The translations under genes and the position numbers were made by a program. 64,000 bases of DNA, taken from the NCBI GenBank assembly GCA_001972305.1, contig BDDD01000986.1, positions 186,001 through 250,000 on the forward strand. The letters are read 5' to 3'. Shown one piece after another: positions 12,294 to 25,296 of the stretch (position 1 is the stretch's first letter; each line of letters opens with the position of its first letter). The stretch comes from Cephalotus follicularis (Eukaryota > Streptophyta > Magnoliopsida > Oxalidales > Cephalotaceae). A model generated the notes under the pieces. That model did no database searches. It was not told where the DNA came from and saw only the letters and a list, made by a program, of their open reading frames with translations.

Positions 12294-12497
12294 TTTCCCC
12301 AGAACAGCGTCGTTTTAGCCCTTATCATTCTTTTAGCATGTGACACCATAAAACAACAAAATAGGAATGGGAAAAACATCACCAAATTTGGGAAAAATTC
12401 ATCCTTCATTAATTCCGCGATTAAAAGTACAATTACATTGTGAAATTATAATACATGAAAACCTCGGGCGTTACAGGGGGGCGGAGGACAAGAGAAG

Positions 12498-12508
12498 CAT
12501 TTATAGGC
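12498..12508 (-). promoter_or_regulatory. TATA box of solo LTR C
   Basis: The minus strand reads CCTATAAATGC within the middle C piece (12476-12598). D inserted a few tens of bases downstream, so the promoter is now separated from the CT-rich leader at about 6500. Confidence 0.65.
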
Positions 12509-12598
12509 CACGACCCGACCGGTCATCCGATCCTTTTACCGGTCATCCCCAAATTCATCAATGATATTTTTATCAGTTTAACAAATATAAGGTAGTTT

Positions 12599-15354
12599 TG
12601 TAACACCCCCGATTCGGAAGGGAGTCGTCACGGGTCCTAATCCGAGACTAAACATAACCTATCTTATATCATGACTCAATTTTATTCCTTTTTATCAGAT
12701 TATTACTTAGCGTGTATTCATATTTAACTATAAATTAAGGTTCGCCTTTATTCTTACTATCAAAATATTAACTCATCTATTATTCGAATTGCGTGATGGT
12801 CTAAAACTTAATATTCAAAATCTAAAATATTGTCTAGGACTTTATTCAGAATATGAAAACTTAAACATAATCTGGAAGGTTAAACATAAACCAAAACTTA
12901 AACATAATTCTAAGTCATAAACTGAAAGGCATGACATAGTTCAAACTTATCCGATTCCGATATCTCATTACCGAGATCCAAAGTGCATACACATATGCAA
13001 AGGTGCAAGGGGTTCATGAGGCCCACATGCCAAACAGAAAGACGTGTACGGCACTACACAATCAATCTCCAGAATCCGAATCCAAAACATATCAAAAACT
13101 AGAGTATACCCATACGCCTCTATCACAAAATTGGATCCATAAATCCACCTCATGGGATTTATTCAAAACAAAGAGAGACGTCGTAGTCAAATCACACCGC
13201 TACAGAAGTATCACGTCCCCGTACCAGGCCCACGACGTGCCTATGGTACCTCCATAGGTAGGAAATATCTCTGTGTGTATCCTTATTTCAAAAATATCGC
13301 TTTATTTCTAAAAACAATTTAAAAACGAAAACACGTTTTCTAAACATTTTATGGACATATCAAAATCATTACGTAGCATCAACTCATTTATTTTTCAACC
13401 ATAAAGAGAAGATCGTATCGTAACATATCGTAAAACATAACAAAGTCTATAAAATGAGATCATAGATTAAAACTGATTTTAGTTTGTTAAAGAGATTGTT
13501 AGAGAACGAAAACATCCGTACGTTTTCACAAAAACATATAACTGATTCATTTTAATAAAATTACCAGAGTGTGTCAAGGAACGAAGAATCCGTACAAAAA
13601 CATATTTTGATTCATTTCAGTAAGACCGAAGGAATAAGCCAAAGAGCAGATTATCCGTACGTTATTCATAAAGTAAAACTATATTTTTACCATAATAAAA
13701 ATAGTAGGAGGGAATGAAAGAACGAAAAATCCGTACCTTAAGCGATCACAAAAATAACTTTACGAATTGATCAACAATTAAAAGTCCCTCGAAGCACAAC
13801 AATCTAAAAGATACAATACATTCATACAAGGGTTCAAAATCACTTTCAAACATCGAACAGTTATTTAACAATGCTTAAACCATGCTCCAATTCATTACAA
13901 AACCAAACGGCTGACAAAACTTGAAACCAGAAATTTTTTTGGGTAATTCCAGTCGATTGCATCAAGATCCAGTCGGCTACTCAAAGGTGGCAGTCGACTG
14001 TGTGGCATAGGCAGTCGACTACTCAACCTGGGTATGAATCCAGTCGACTACTCAAAGGGTGGCAGTCGACTACTCAAACTGCGTAGCATCCAGTCGGCTG
14101 GAACTGGGGTCCAGTCGACTGTTGAAGGCAAAACAGTCGGCTGCTTTGAGAGGCAGTCGACTGTTCTGGGCGACAGAACAGCAAAAACACAGCAATTCAA
14201 CTCCAATTTTCTGTCAAACTTCCAATATCACTATACTAGATGATTTAAAACACTTACATATGACTTATGTGACTTATCAGTTGCATTTAAACATCCATAA
14301 ATCATGCAGTGGGTGAACACACTTATAGGGAGAAGCAAGTTCCAATTCTTTATATGCATAATTCCATTACTAAATTCTGTCAAATACCAATTATCATATT
14401 CAAAACCTGTTTGTAACATTACAAGACACCTCCTGACTTCCTAATAATCTCAGAAACATCAACAAATCGTGCATGGCAGGGAGTGAAACAAAACATGCTA
14501 GCAACCAACATAAACATGCAACTTGATGATATAAAATGAAACTCACTACTATGCTATATTAACAGAGAAAAACCAACCTGATTCAGTGAAGCAAAGGAGA
14601 CAATAACAGGCTCTAATCCTTGCAAATTCGGTTACCAAGAAAGAGACACACAATGGAGGCACAACAATGCATAATGGCATACATATATCACTTAGAAAGG
14701 TAATTTAGGTCATGCTAAGGCAAAAAGGAAGTCAAAATCTATTATGATAAGGAAAAGGAGCAAAATTTCGGGATTTGGGGTGAGAATTGAGGGAAAGAAA
14801 TCAGTTTTTGTGAGGGAGAAGGAAGAAAAACTGGAATGGAGGGAGAGAAATAGAAAGAAAGTCTTTTATTTGTCAAAATACAATATTTATTCCCTTTTTA
14901 AAATCCTTTTGTATTAAAAACCAATTTTGATCATTTAAAAATACCAACAACAATTATTACTTATTTATAATTACATTTTATCAATTATCCAAAGGCAATA
15001 TAGTTGGTATTATAAAGCCCAAAATAAAAGGATTTGTTTTCCAATTAAAACAATTTCACCACGTTAATAATAAAAACTAATTTAATATTTATACGAAATA
15101 TAATTCAATTAATTTGCCCTATTCACGTACATAGTCCGATCAATATTCACTAGCCTAAATTTAACGTCTTTAAGCATAAAAGCCCGAATTAATATTCACC
15201 AACCATATAACAAAATAGAATTCCAAACAAAATATACACTCGAGACTCGATGTATTATAATATCATATAATAAAATAAAATTTCAAAATATGCACACCAA
15301 CATAAAATCAAACAATAATCCGAAAATAGGCACACGAACAAACGGGGTATTACA
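12599..15354 (-). repeat. 3' LTR of E (left copy)
   Basis: It is bounded by TGTAACACCCCC and GTATTACA, and matches the right copy along its length apart from scattered substitutions and one extra unit in the palindrome cluster. At 13000-13260 it is near-identical to 17230-17510. Confidence 0.88.
13950..14162. repeat. CAGTCGACTG palindrome cluster, E left LTR (10 units)
   Basis: Unit starts are 13950, 13970, 13991, 14012, 14041, 14063, 14091, 14112, 14134 and 14153, giving spacings 20, 21, 21, 29, 22, 28, 21, 22 and 19. Most units are CAGTCGACT; several are half-site variants CAGTCGGCT. The matching cluster in the right LTR has nine units. Confidence 0.9.
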
Positions 15355-15370
15355 TCTTTCCCCCCTTAAA
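15355..15370 (-). other. Polypurine tract of E
   Basis: The minus strand reads TTTAAGGGGGGAAAGA next to the 3' LTR. It is the site where plus-strand priming would occur. Confidence 0.8.
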
Positions 15371-15477
15371 AAGATTTCGTCCCGAAATCTTATCATAGAC
15401 CAATCCGAATCAATAACAGAAGAACAATTCAATATGCATAACAAACGAACACAGTTATCACATAACAAGTTGACTTA

Positions 15478-16653
15478 TCAACCCAGAACATACTTCTCAC
15501 GGTTATCAAACGAAAACAAAACCAAAACAATACCTTGAGCGTTTGCAGCTTGATGTGTCGTTAAGGCGAAGACTCTACCTCCTATGTTGCGCTGTCCGGC
15601 ATCATTACCATCTCCTCTTTTATTTCTAGTACGAGGATTCAGGCAATCCTTAAAGAGATGACCCTTTTGTCCACAAGCAAAACATGCCCCGGTGGCTTTG
15701 TAACATGTCCCAATAGGATGTCGCCTCCAACACGTATCACACAAAGCAATCTGAACATTCGAGTTATCCCCATCCTTATTATAATCCTTCTTATGCTTTT
15801 TGTCTTCACCTTGCTGTTCAGAATTCTTCCTATGAGAATCACTCCTATTCCGTTTTCGTTCTCCTTCTTGCCGAGCTGCCTGAAAGTCCAACCTCTCCAA
15901 TTCAATATTCTTCGCAGCATTTGCTACTTCAGCCACGTCAGCAAACCTAGAGTTTATCAGTTTCCCTCTAAACTGGTACTGCAATTTCCATTTGAATCTC
16001 TCGCCTTGCTCCAACGCAGACCCCGCCGCGGATCTGGCAAAACCCGCTAACCTAGTGAACCGGGCCAAAAACTCGGTGACTGATTCCCCATCCTTCTGCC
16101 TAGTGTTAACAAACTCCCTTGCGTAAGCTTCCTTGTCAGCAGTGGGGAAATACTACTGATAGAAAATTTCGCAAAACTCAAACCAGATCAAGGCATCAAT
16201 GTAGTTTCCTCCCTTAGCTAATCTCAAAGTTTACCACCACTTTTGAGCATCCCCTTCCAATTTATATGCCGCTAACCTTACCTTTTGTTCGTCATTGCAT
16301 CCCAACACATTAAAGATCTTCTCCATATGCGCCATCCAATGCTAAGCCTCTACAGGGGTAGGGGCTGAACTAAAAGACTGCGGCCTTTGCTTTTGGAACA
16401 GCTCAAGCCAAACATATGCAGGAGTGTCGGGCCGGTCCCCATTTTCTCTATCAACCTGAACATCAGCTGGTGCATTCTCCGTCGTGACTTGCTCTTGGCG
16501 TCCTTGCCCTTGATTTTGCATAGCATGAATCAGTTGATCTATTTCTTGAGCAACAACCTGTCGCACTAACTCTTCAATCATTGGCTCATTTCGTACTTCT
16601 TCACGAGTCTCAGTTGGTTCGTTTCCCTGTGGGGTATTCCTTGCTCGCACCAT
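15478..16653 (-). pseudogene. gag: Gag of E with the start of protease, then deleted
   Basis: One frame of about 392 codons begins MVRARNTPQGNEPTETREE. It holds the retrotransposon gag core (QKQRPQSFSSAPTPVEA, YKLEGDAQKWW, EFLARFTRLAGFARS), an R/K-rich linker and two zinc-binding motifs (CDTCWRRHPIGTC, CFACGQKGHLFKDC). Stops interrupt it at about 16341, 16220 and 16152. The protein ends at NREKYVLG, just before where F reads YDTGSTHS, so protease lacks its active site. Close in sequence and layout to F's gag. With no pol, the element could move only with trans-acting enzymes. Confidence 0.88.
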
Positions 16654-16810
16654 CTACGAAACATAAATTGAAAACATAACACAACAACAAGGAAACCAAG
16701 GTCGAAACAACAAACATGTCAGAAAGATCACAACAAAATATCCTAACCCAAGGTCTACCCAATCTCACAGGTCAAACCTAGATAGGTCTTCTAAGGAAAG
16801 CAAAACATAT

Positions 16811-16823
16811 TCTCTGATACCAA
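16811..16823 (-). other. Primer binding site of E
   Basis: The minus strand reads TTGGTATCAGAGA, 3 bp from the 5' LTR end, close to the initiator tRNA-Met PBS. Confidence 0.82.
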
Positions 16824-19091
16824 AACTGTAACACCCCCAATTCGGAAGGGAGTCGTCACGGTTCCTAATCCCAGACTAAACATAACCTATCTTATATCAT
16901 GACTCAATTTTATTCCTTTTTATCAGATTATTACTTAGCGTGTATTCATATTTAACTATATATCAAGGTTCGCCTTTATTCTTACTATCAAAATATTAAC
17001 TCATCTATTATTCAAATTGCGTGATGGTCTAAAACTTAATATTCAAAATCTAAAATATTGTCTAAGACTTTATTCATAATATGAAAACTTAAACATAATC
17101 TGGAAGGTTAAACATAAACCAAAACTTAAACATAATTCTAAGTCATAAACTGAAAGGCATGACATAGTTCAAACTTATCCGATTCCGATATCTCATTACC
17201 GAGATCCAAAGTGCATACACATATGCAAAGGTGCAAGGGGTTCATGAGGCCCACATGCCAAACAGAAAAACGTGTACGGCACTACACAATCAATCTCCAG
17301 AATCCGAATCCAAAACATATCAAAAACTAGAGTATACCCATACGTCTCTATCACAAAATCGAATCCATAAATCCACCTCATGGGATTTATTCAAAACCAA
17401 GAGAGACGTCGTAGTCAAATCACACCGCTACGGAAGTGTCACGTCCCCGTGCCAGGTCCACGATGTGCCTATGGTACCTCCAGAGGTAGGAAATATCTCT
17501 GTGTGTATCCTTATTTCAAAAATATTGCTTTATTTCTAAAAACGATTTAAAAACGAAAACACATTTTCTAAACATTTTATGGACATATCAAAATCATTAC
17601 GTTGCATCAACTCATTTAATTTTCAACCATAAAGAGAAGATCGTATCGTAACATATCGTAAAACATAACAAAGTCTATAAAACGAGATCATAGATTAAAA
17701 CTGATTTTAGTTTGTTAAAGAGATAGTCAGTGTAACACCCCCGGAACGGCGAGAGTCATCACAGGGTCATATCATACATAACATAACTTAACAAACTCAT
17801 AAGATTACTTTATTAGCCAAAAACAGCCAGAAATGTGGCGATCTTCTCATAACATTAAAACTTAACAATTTAACATATGATGTAGTTGCGAAAAACTCAA
17901 AACAAAAATTCAGTTCCAATTTAAAAACAGAAAACATAATAATCCATGTTTCTGACCACTAAACATAACATAAGGATCACTCTCCTAAGGATCCAACACA
18001 TAGGGTGGTCGTCACTCAATCACACTTTCCCCTGCTGCTCCTGAAAACCTGCCGGATGGAAACAAAAAAGCGGCTGAGGAAACCTCAGTACGGATAAGGG
18101 AAAAATAAAAACAGTAAACGATAATTGAAAACATTAATATTTCAATAATAATGTAACAGAAATCTTAAATAGTTTAAAACAGTTTAATCATATTCAATAA
18201 CAATTCATATCTTTTGAAACAATTACGGAACATTTCAAAAACATCATAAATCATAGTTCATAAAAACATACTGAGCCATATTCATATCACATATCATAAA
18301 TTTTTGGCAAGGGAGGCGCTAATTCCACATGCCCACTAGAATTGAAGTGTACGGCACTACACAAGTCAATTCTCACATACACATATCCGATCACACCTCG
18401 GACCATATATCTGAATTCACCTCAGATCACATAAACTAGAATCGATTCATACGCCTCTATCACACATAGCGGATCCACAAATCCACCTCATGGGATTCGT
18501 TCATACACTCAAAGACGCCGTAGTCTAATCACACTGCTACGGAAGTGTCACGTCCCCGTGCCAGGCCTACGACGTGCCTATGGTACACCCCATAGGTGGG
18601 TACAATACTCAGTATTTATTTAAAAAATAATTGATTTATCAAAATCAATTTAAAACACATAAAATATGTTCTCACAAAACATATTCAGAAAACCGCTCAC
18701 AACGGTATCATAACATGTCGTATCATAACATATCATATGTATAAAGTCGGAATCATTTCAATATCAAACCAACTTTAATTGCGAAACATGTCAAAGTCAT
18801 AAAACATCGTTGATTTCATAAACGAAGATGCTTAGTAAAATAGTTTTCAGTTCGAATATCAGATAACCAAGGAACAGAAAATCCGTACCTTATGCGCTCA
18901 CAAAGTACTTACGAATAGACAATTTAAACGGAATCCACTTGATGCACAACAATCTAAAAAGACATTCAAAAATCATACGTGTAAGAGTCTAAGACACATC
19001 AGAAGCATTAAACAGTGTTTGGAAAAGATTCGGATCGATTCGGTGATCAAACGAATCAAAACAGTTGAAAACAATACATTCCAGGGCAAAA

Positions 19092-19297
19092 CAGTCGACT
19101 AAAACAGGGCTCCAGTCGACTGGTGAAGCAAGACAGTCCACTATTAAAAAGGTCCAGTCGACTACTCAATTAAAAGTGCAGGCAGTCGACTGTGTTCATC
19201 CCTCCAGTCGACTACACAACCAAGGCAGTCGACTGCATTCATGTGGAAGTCGGCTGCACAACCATTCCAGCCGACTGTCCACAGAGACAGCCGACTG
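19092..19297. repeat. CAGTCGACTG palindrome cluster, F left LTR (10 units)
   Basis: Starts are 19092, 19113, 19134, 19155, 19183, 19205, 19226, 19247, 19268 and 19288, giving spacings 21, 21, 21, 28, 22, 21, 21, 21 and 20. The last three units are half-site variants (GTCGGC or GCCGAC). The series is identical in the right LTR. Confidence 0.92.
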
Positions 19298-19964
19298 TTC
19301 TGGGCGACAGAATAGTTGGAAATTCGACGATTTGCTACTAAAAATGGTTCAAATGGTTTCTACATTAAACTAGGGACATATGGACATAAACATATGATCA
19401 TATATGACTTGCAGGTGACATAAAAACACGGATTTGACAAGGGAACAACCTGATAGTGATTTAACTTACAAAAAGAAAGCAAGAAGACAATGGATGTATA
19501 TGTCCAGATTCTGTCTCTAATCGATTACAGATGTTATAAAACAAGTTTGTGACACATCTATGAGTATAAAACGTGGTTACAATATCACTAACACAATGAC
19601 AACACATTTAGGCAGGAATCAATGACCCAAAGACACCAAGAGCATAAAAATTCAAAGTATGCCATTGAAACAAAACTATCATTAAAGGGGACGAATTAAC
19701 TGACCTGTAGTGATTCCGAGAACACAAAAACAGTAGAAGAAACACTAGCACACACTCACAATTCGGCTGTGAACAAAAACAGAGGAAGAAGAATACAAAA
19801 CCATAGCATACTTAGACATACATAGCAAACTAAGAGAATTTAATCCAAGGAAACAACTAAAGGATTGAATTTACCTCTTCTGACTTTGAAGAATGAATTA
19901 CACAGTAGCTTGTTACACACTAACAAGGCAGAATTTGCAGTGGCTTGTAAGAAAGATGAGGGCA

Positions 19965-19977
19965 ACATATAAAATGG
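19965..19977 (-). promoter_or_regulatory. Possible TATA box of the F LTR
   Basis: The minus strand reads CCATTTTATATGT, repeated in the right LTR at about 27532. If used, the palindrome cluster would lie about 670 bp downstream, in the transcribed leader rather than upstream. Confidence 0.35.
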
Positions 19978-20448
19978 CAAAGGTACTCTAAGAAAGGAGA
20001 AAGAAGGAGACACAATTTGACAAAAGGGGGAAGAAAGGAGGATTTTCTGGAATTTGAAATAGGAAAAGAGGGACTTAGCATGTGATATTGATGGTGGGAA
20101 GAAGGAATCATGGGAAAGTAGGAGGAAAGTAGGAAGAAAGTAGGAGGAAATTGATAAAATAGGGAAAAAGGAAAATAAAGAATTAATAAAAAAAGGAATT
20201 AAGGAATTTTAAATTAAAAGATAAATAATTTGTTTTTAATAAAATGATTTTGGATTATAATAAAATAAATAAAACCCAAACCCAACATAGCATAACATAC
20301 CCAAAATTTCGGACTGGTAACAGTCAGCTCAATTCACATAAACCCAAATCATAGGGCAACCGGACTTTTAAAATTAAACAAAATTAAAAGCCCGAAAACA
20401 CATATAAAATCCGAAAAAAAAACATTTACGAACGAGCAGGGTATTACC

Positions 20449-20465
20449 TCCACCCCCCTAAAAAG
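20449..20465 (-). other. Polypurine tract of F
   Basis: The minus strand reads TTTTTAGGGGGGTGGA, next to the 3' LTR and just after the gag-pol stop. Confidence 0.8.
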
Positions 20466-20501
20466 AAGATTTCGTCCCGAAATCACCAACACAAACATAC
20501 C

Positions 20502-23500
20502 TCAAACAAACAAGTGCGGATATCGCTCCCGAATATGCTCCTCAAGCTCCCAAGTAGCTTCACTTTCGGAATGATTCCTCCACAGCACTTTCACAAAAGA
20601 AACGGTCTTGCTACGTGTCACCCGTTCCTGTCGATCCAGAATAGCCTCGGCCTCCTCGTCACAAGATAAATCCTCACAAATGCTGTCCAACGGGTAGTGA
20701 ACCACATGCAGAGGATGATACTGATAACCCCTCAGGAAAGATACGTGGAACACATTATGGACATGTGCTAACGGCGGAGGCAAAGCTAACCGATAATCAA
20801 CCGCGCCTATCTTTTTCAGAACTTTGAAAGGCCCGCTAAACCGCGGACTCAACTTTCCTTTCAGTCCAAAATGTCGGACTCCTTTCCAAGGCGAAACTTT
20901 CAAGAACACATGTTCACCGACCTTGCACTCCCAATACCTCCGATGTCTGTCCGCATAACTCTTCTGTCGAGATTGAGCCACTTTCAATCTCTCCCTTGCT
21001 ATTGCCACTTTCTCCGTAGTGATCTGCACTAGCTCAGGTCCCTCGATAACTCGTTCTCCAACTTCATCCCAATATGTCAGAGCACGACACTTCCTCCCAT
21101 AAAGAGCTTCGAATGGAGCCATACCAATGCTAGCATGCCAACTGTTATTGTAGGCAAACTCCACCAAGCTCAAATACTCATCCCAGCTCCCAGTCCACTC
21201 CAAAGCACAAGACCTCAAGATATCCTCTAAAGTCTTGATGGTCCTTTCAGTCTGCCCATCTGTCTGTGGATGAAAAGTCGTACTGTAACTGAGCCTAGTA
21301 CCCCAAACTTTCTGAAACCCTTTCCAAAACCGTGATGTGAAACGAGGATCCCTATCCGAAACAATGGATACCGGAGTCCCATGCAGTCTCACTATCTCCT
21401 GCTGAAACACCTCAGCGAAATGATCAACCGAAAAGTCTTCTCGGATAGCCAAGAAGTGAGCCGATTTCGTCAATCGATCCACTACTACCCAGATAGCATC
21501 ATTTCTTCTGAAAGTTCTCGGCAAACCCGTAACAAAGTCCATCGATATACTTTCCCATTTCCAAACCGGAACTTCCAAGGGTTGCAGTAAACCACTAGCA
21601 CGCTGGTGTTCAATCTTTACCTGCTGACAGATCAAACACTTCCCAACGTACTCCGCCACATCCCTTTTCATTCCATTCCACCAGAAATTCTTCTTCAAGT
21701 CCCTATACATTTTCGTAGAACCCGGATGTATAGAAAATGGAGAAGTATGTGCTTCTGACAAAACAGCATCTCTGATAGAAGAATCTGACGGAACACACAA
21801 CCGATTACCCAGCCATATCACACCATGCCCATCCGTATGGAACTCCGATTGCTTACCCTTTTCAACATTTTGGACTAAGGCCCAAAGCTCACCATCGTCA
21901 CTCTGAGCTGTCTTAATCCGAGATACAAGAGTAGGCTCAACATTCATCGCAGCAATACAACCATCAGAACCCCGAACGTACAGATGCAAATCCATCCGCT
22001 CCATATCAGCTATCAACTGCGGCTGAGTAAGCAAAGCCGCTACACTCCCAGAATTCTTCCGGGTAAGAGCATCAGCTACCACATTTGCTTTACCAGGATG
22101 GTACTGAATGTTCAGATCATAGTCTTTCAGAAATTCTAACCACCTTCTCTGACGCATATTGAACTCTTTATGTGTAAAGATATACTTGAGACTCTTATGA
22201 TCGGTAAAGACGTCACAAGTTTCTCCATACAAGTAGTGACTCCAAATCTTCAACGCAAACACTACTGCTGCCAATTCGAGATCATGCGTAGGATAGTTCA
22301 CTTCATAAGGCTTCAACTGTCTCGAAGCATAAGCTATCACATGACCGTGCTGCATCAGAACACAACCCAAACCCTTCTTAGAAGAATCACTGTATATCTG
22401 GTATCCACCCGACCCAGATGGTAAACGAAGAATTGGTGCTGACACAAGACCATTCTTCAATTTCTCGAAGCTTGCTTCTCGCTCCTCATTCCATTCAAAC
22501 TTCGCTCCCTTCCTCATAAGCTGAGTAAGTGGTAGGGCTATAGAGGAAAAGCCTTCCACAAATCGCCTATAATATCCAGCCAAACCCAAGAAACTCCTAA
22601 CCTCCGTCACTGTGGTAGGTCTCGGCCATTTAGTAATAGCCTTAACTTTAGCAAGATCCACACAAATACCTTCAGCTGTAACCACATGACCCAAAAATGC
22701 CACCTGTTCCAACCAGAAATCACACTTCGAGAACTTCGTTTATAACTGATTCTTCCTCAGAATCCCCAACACAATGCGAAGCTGTTCTTCATGTTCTTCC
22801 TTTGACTTGGAATACACAAGAATGTCATCTATAAACACAATAACAAACTGATCCAAGTACTCATGAAAAACCCTGTTCATCAAATCCATGAAAACTGCCG
22901 GTGCATTAGTGAGTCCAAAAGGCATCACCAAAAACTCATAATGCCCATACCGAGTACGGAAAGCAGTTTTAGGCACATCTTCATTCTTTATCCGAAGCTG
23001 ATGATATCCTGATCTCAAATCGATCTTCGAGAAATACCGAGCACCTTGGAGTTGATCAAATAAGTCATCAATCCTAGGTAGAGGGTATTTATTCCGAATA
23101 GTGATTCGGTTCAACTCTCTGTAGTCTATACATAACCTCATAGACCCATCTTTCTTCTTCACAAAAAGGACCGGAGCACCCCACGGTGAAACACTAGGCC
23201 GAATGAAACCCGGATCTAACAGCTCTTGCAACTGTTCCTTCAACTCTTGCAGTTCCAACGGTGCCATTCTGTAAGGTGCCTTAGATATAGGTGCCGCTCC
23301 GGGAATGAGTTCGATGGTAAACTCCACTTCCCCTTGCTGTGGCAAACCCGGTAACTCTTCCGGAAACACATCAGATGCCGCTCCGGGAATGAGTTCGATG
23401 GTAAACTCCACTTCCCGTTGCGGTGGCAAACCCGGTAACTCTTCCGGAAACACATCAGAAAATTCTCTAACCACAGGATAGTCTTCAAGGCGAGGCTCAA

Positions 23501-25127
23501 CCTTTGAGACATCCTTCACAACAGCTGAGAAACCTTCAGCGCCCTTAGCCACCAATTTCCTAGCCTTCAGAGCTGATATAACTTTCACTTCTTTCCTCGG
23601 CTGTGAACTCTGATAAATAAACTCAGGACTATTCACATCCCCAAACAGAACTCTCCGAGCATGGCAATCAATCGTAGCCCGATGGCGATCCAACCAGTTC
23701 ATTCCCAAAATCATATCGAAGTCGTACATATCGATAGGCAAAAGGTCCGCATTACGAACCCGATCATCAAAAACAAGAGGACAAGCATAAAAGCACTCAG
23801 ATATCACAACAGAAGAACCCGTAGGGGTCGAAAGAACCAAAGCTGGATCAAGCAACTGGGAAGACATCCCAAGATGCCGAACAAAAGACCTCGCTACAAC
23901 CGAGTGGGTCGATCCAGTGTCATACAAAACATAAGCCCTACGGTTACCAACATAAATAAAGCCCGAAACAGTACCTGGTGCGTTAGCTGCCTGCTGAGTC
24001 GTGATAGCAAAGACACGACCTCCTACATTGCACTGTCTATGGTCTGCATTGTTCCCCTTCCTTTCCTTCGCATGAGGGTAAGTGCAATCCTTCACGAAGT
24101 GCCCTTTTTGTCCACACACAAAACAAGCCCCGATAGCCTTGTAGCATACTCCCACTGGATGCTGTCTACCACACACATCACACTTGGCAATCTGGACATC
24201 CGCAGCTCCCTGTCTCTGCCTCAGGTCATTACCGGGATGTTACTGTCCCCGGTTATCATTTCTCTTCCCACGCTTACCATTCCTATTCTTATTCCGTCCA
24301 GAACCTTGCCTTTGAGAATCCCCTCTGTTTCTCTTCCTATCACTCTCCTGTCGAGCGGCCTGGAAATCTAACCTTTCCAGCTCAATGTTCTTTGCTGCAT
24401 TAGCCACTTCAGATACATCAGTGAACCTGGTGTTGATCAATTTACCCCGGAACTGATAGTGCAACTTCCACTTGAACTTTTCTGCCTGCTCCAATGCTGT
24501 CCCTGCCACAGAACCAGTAAAACCAGCAAGCCTAGTGAAACGGGTTAAGAACTCTTTCACCAACTCTCCATCCTTCTGTCTGGTATTGATAAACTCTCTG
24601 GCGTAAGCCTCCTTATCAGCGGTGGGAAAGTACTGCTGATAAAAGACCTCACAAAACTCAGACCAGGTCAAAGTCTCTGCATAGTTGCCACCCTTAGCCA
24701 AAACCACAACTTTCCACCATTTCTGAGCATCACCCTCAAGCTTGTACATAGCTAACTTAATCTTCTGTTCATCACTACAACCAAGCACATCAAAGATCTT
24801 GTCCATATTAGCAATCCAGTGCTCATCTTCCACCGGAGTCACGGCTGAGCTGAAAGACTGCGGTCTCTGCTTCTGGAACCGCTCTAGCCAAACATAAGTG
24901 GGCGTATCAGTCCTGTCCCCAGCATCTCTTCCCAACTGGACATTAGCTGGAGCATCATTAGCAACAACCGGCTCCCTACGGTCCTGATTCTGATTCTGCT
25001 CACTCAACACGCGTGGTATCTCCTGAGCGACTGCCTGACGTACCAACTCCTCCATAGTAGGCTCATTTATGACTTCCCGAGCCTCAGCGGGTGCAGTCCT
25101 CCAAGCAGCGTTCCTTGTACGTGCCAT
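20502..25127 (-). pseudogene. gag-pol: Gag-pol polyprotein of F, full length with two nonsense codons
   Basis: A single frame of about 1542 codons from MARTRNAAWRTAPAEARE to [11 protein letters not shown]. In order: gag core (FQKQRPQSFSSAVTPVEDEH), two zinc motifs ([27 protein letters not shown]), protease (LYDTGSTHS), RT ([15 protein letters not shown]; active site FIDDILVYS), RNase H ([16 protein letters not shown]), integrase HHCC ([12 protein letters not shown]) and catalytic core ([30 protein letters not shown]), then a C-terminal chromodomain ([23 protein letters not shown]). Stops are at about 24237 (probably CAA to TAA) and 22740. An 84-bp in-frame tandem duplication lies between protease and RT (23293-23460). 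All catalytic motifs are intact, so inactivation is recent. Confidence 0.94.
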
Positions 25128-25280
25128 CTACGAAAAGGCGCTTAAACATAAAACATAACATGGATCAAAATAGAAAGCAGAAAACATATCAGAAAATCAC
25201 AACCGAACAGCCTAACCCGTTGTGTACCCAATCTCACAGGTCAAACCTAGTTAGGTCTTCTAAGGAAACAAAACCTATGT

Positions 25281-25293
25281 CTCTGATACCACA
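25281..25293 (-). other. Primer binding site of F
   Basis: The minus strand reads TGTGGTATCAGAG, beside the 5' LTR end at 25297, matching the initiator tRNA-Met 3' end. Confidence 0.86.
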
Positions 25294-25296
25294 ATC

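Larger units (their letters stand above)
6528..12475 (-). mobile_element. Gypsy element D, 3'-truncated (Tekay/Del-like)
   Basis: Only the 5' LTR (9772-12475), PBS, gag, protease, RT, RNase H and the first part of integrase remain. Coding ends inside integrase at about 6528 and no 3' LTR or chromodomain is present. The piece left of the junction belongs to solo LTR C, so a deletion removed D's 3' end and perhaps some of C. The first bases beyond D's right end are GGGGG (12476-12480), the presumed target duplicate, but the left copy is lost. Confidence 0.8.
9772..12475 (-). repeat. 5' LTR of gypsy D
   Basis: It is bounded by TGTCACACCCCG at the PBS side and GCGTTACA at the far side, 2704 bp. 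On the minus strand it starts TGTAACGCCCGAGG and ends CGGGGTGTGACA. It carries two GTCGAC-type clusters. Short runs of CAGTACAGTA and CAGTAACAGT (about 10250-10850) make that part low-complexity. Its 3' partner is missing. Confidence 0.85.
17731..20448 (-). repeat. 3' LTR of F (left copy)
   Basis: It runs from TGTAACACCCCC to GTATTACC; the last base is C where the right copy has A. It carries a palindrome cluster at 19092-19297. Confidence 0.9.

Noticed and set aside
13003..13257. 84-residue frame also found at 17231-17539
   Set aside because: The two are the same part of the two E LTRs, so the duplication reflects the LTR pair and not a conserved gene.
13950..14162. CRISPR-like array of short palindromic repeats with regular spacing
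   Set aside because: Repeats are only about 10 bp with about 11-bp linkers, degenerate, and lie inside plant LTRs; no cas-like genes exist in this eukaryotic DNA.
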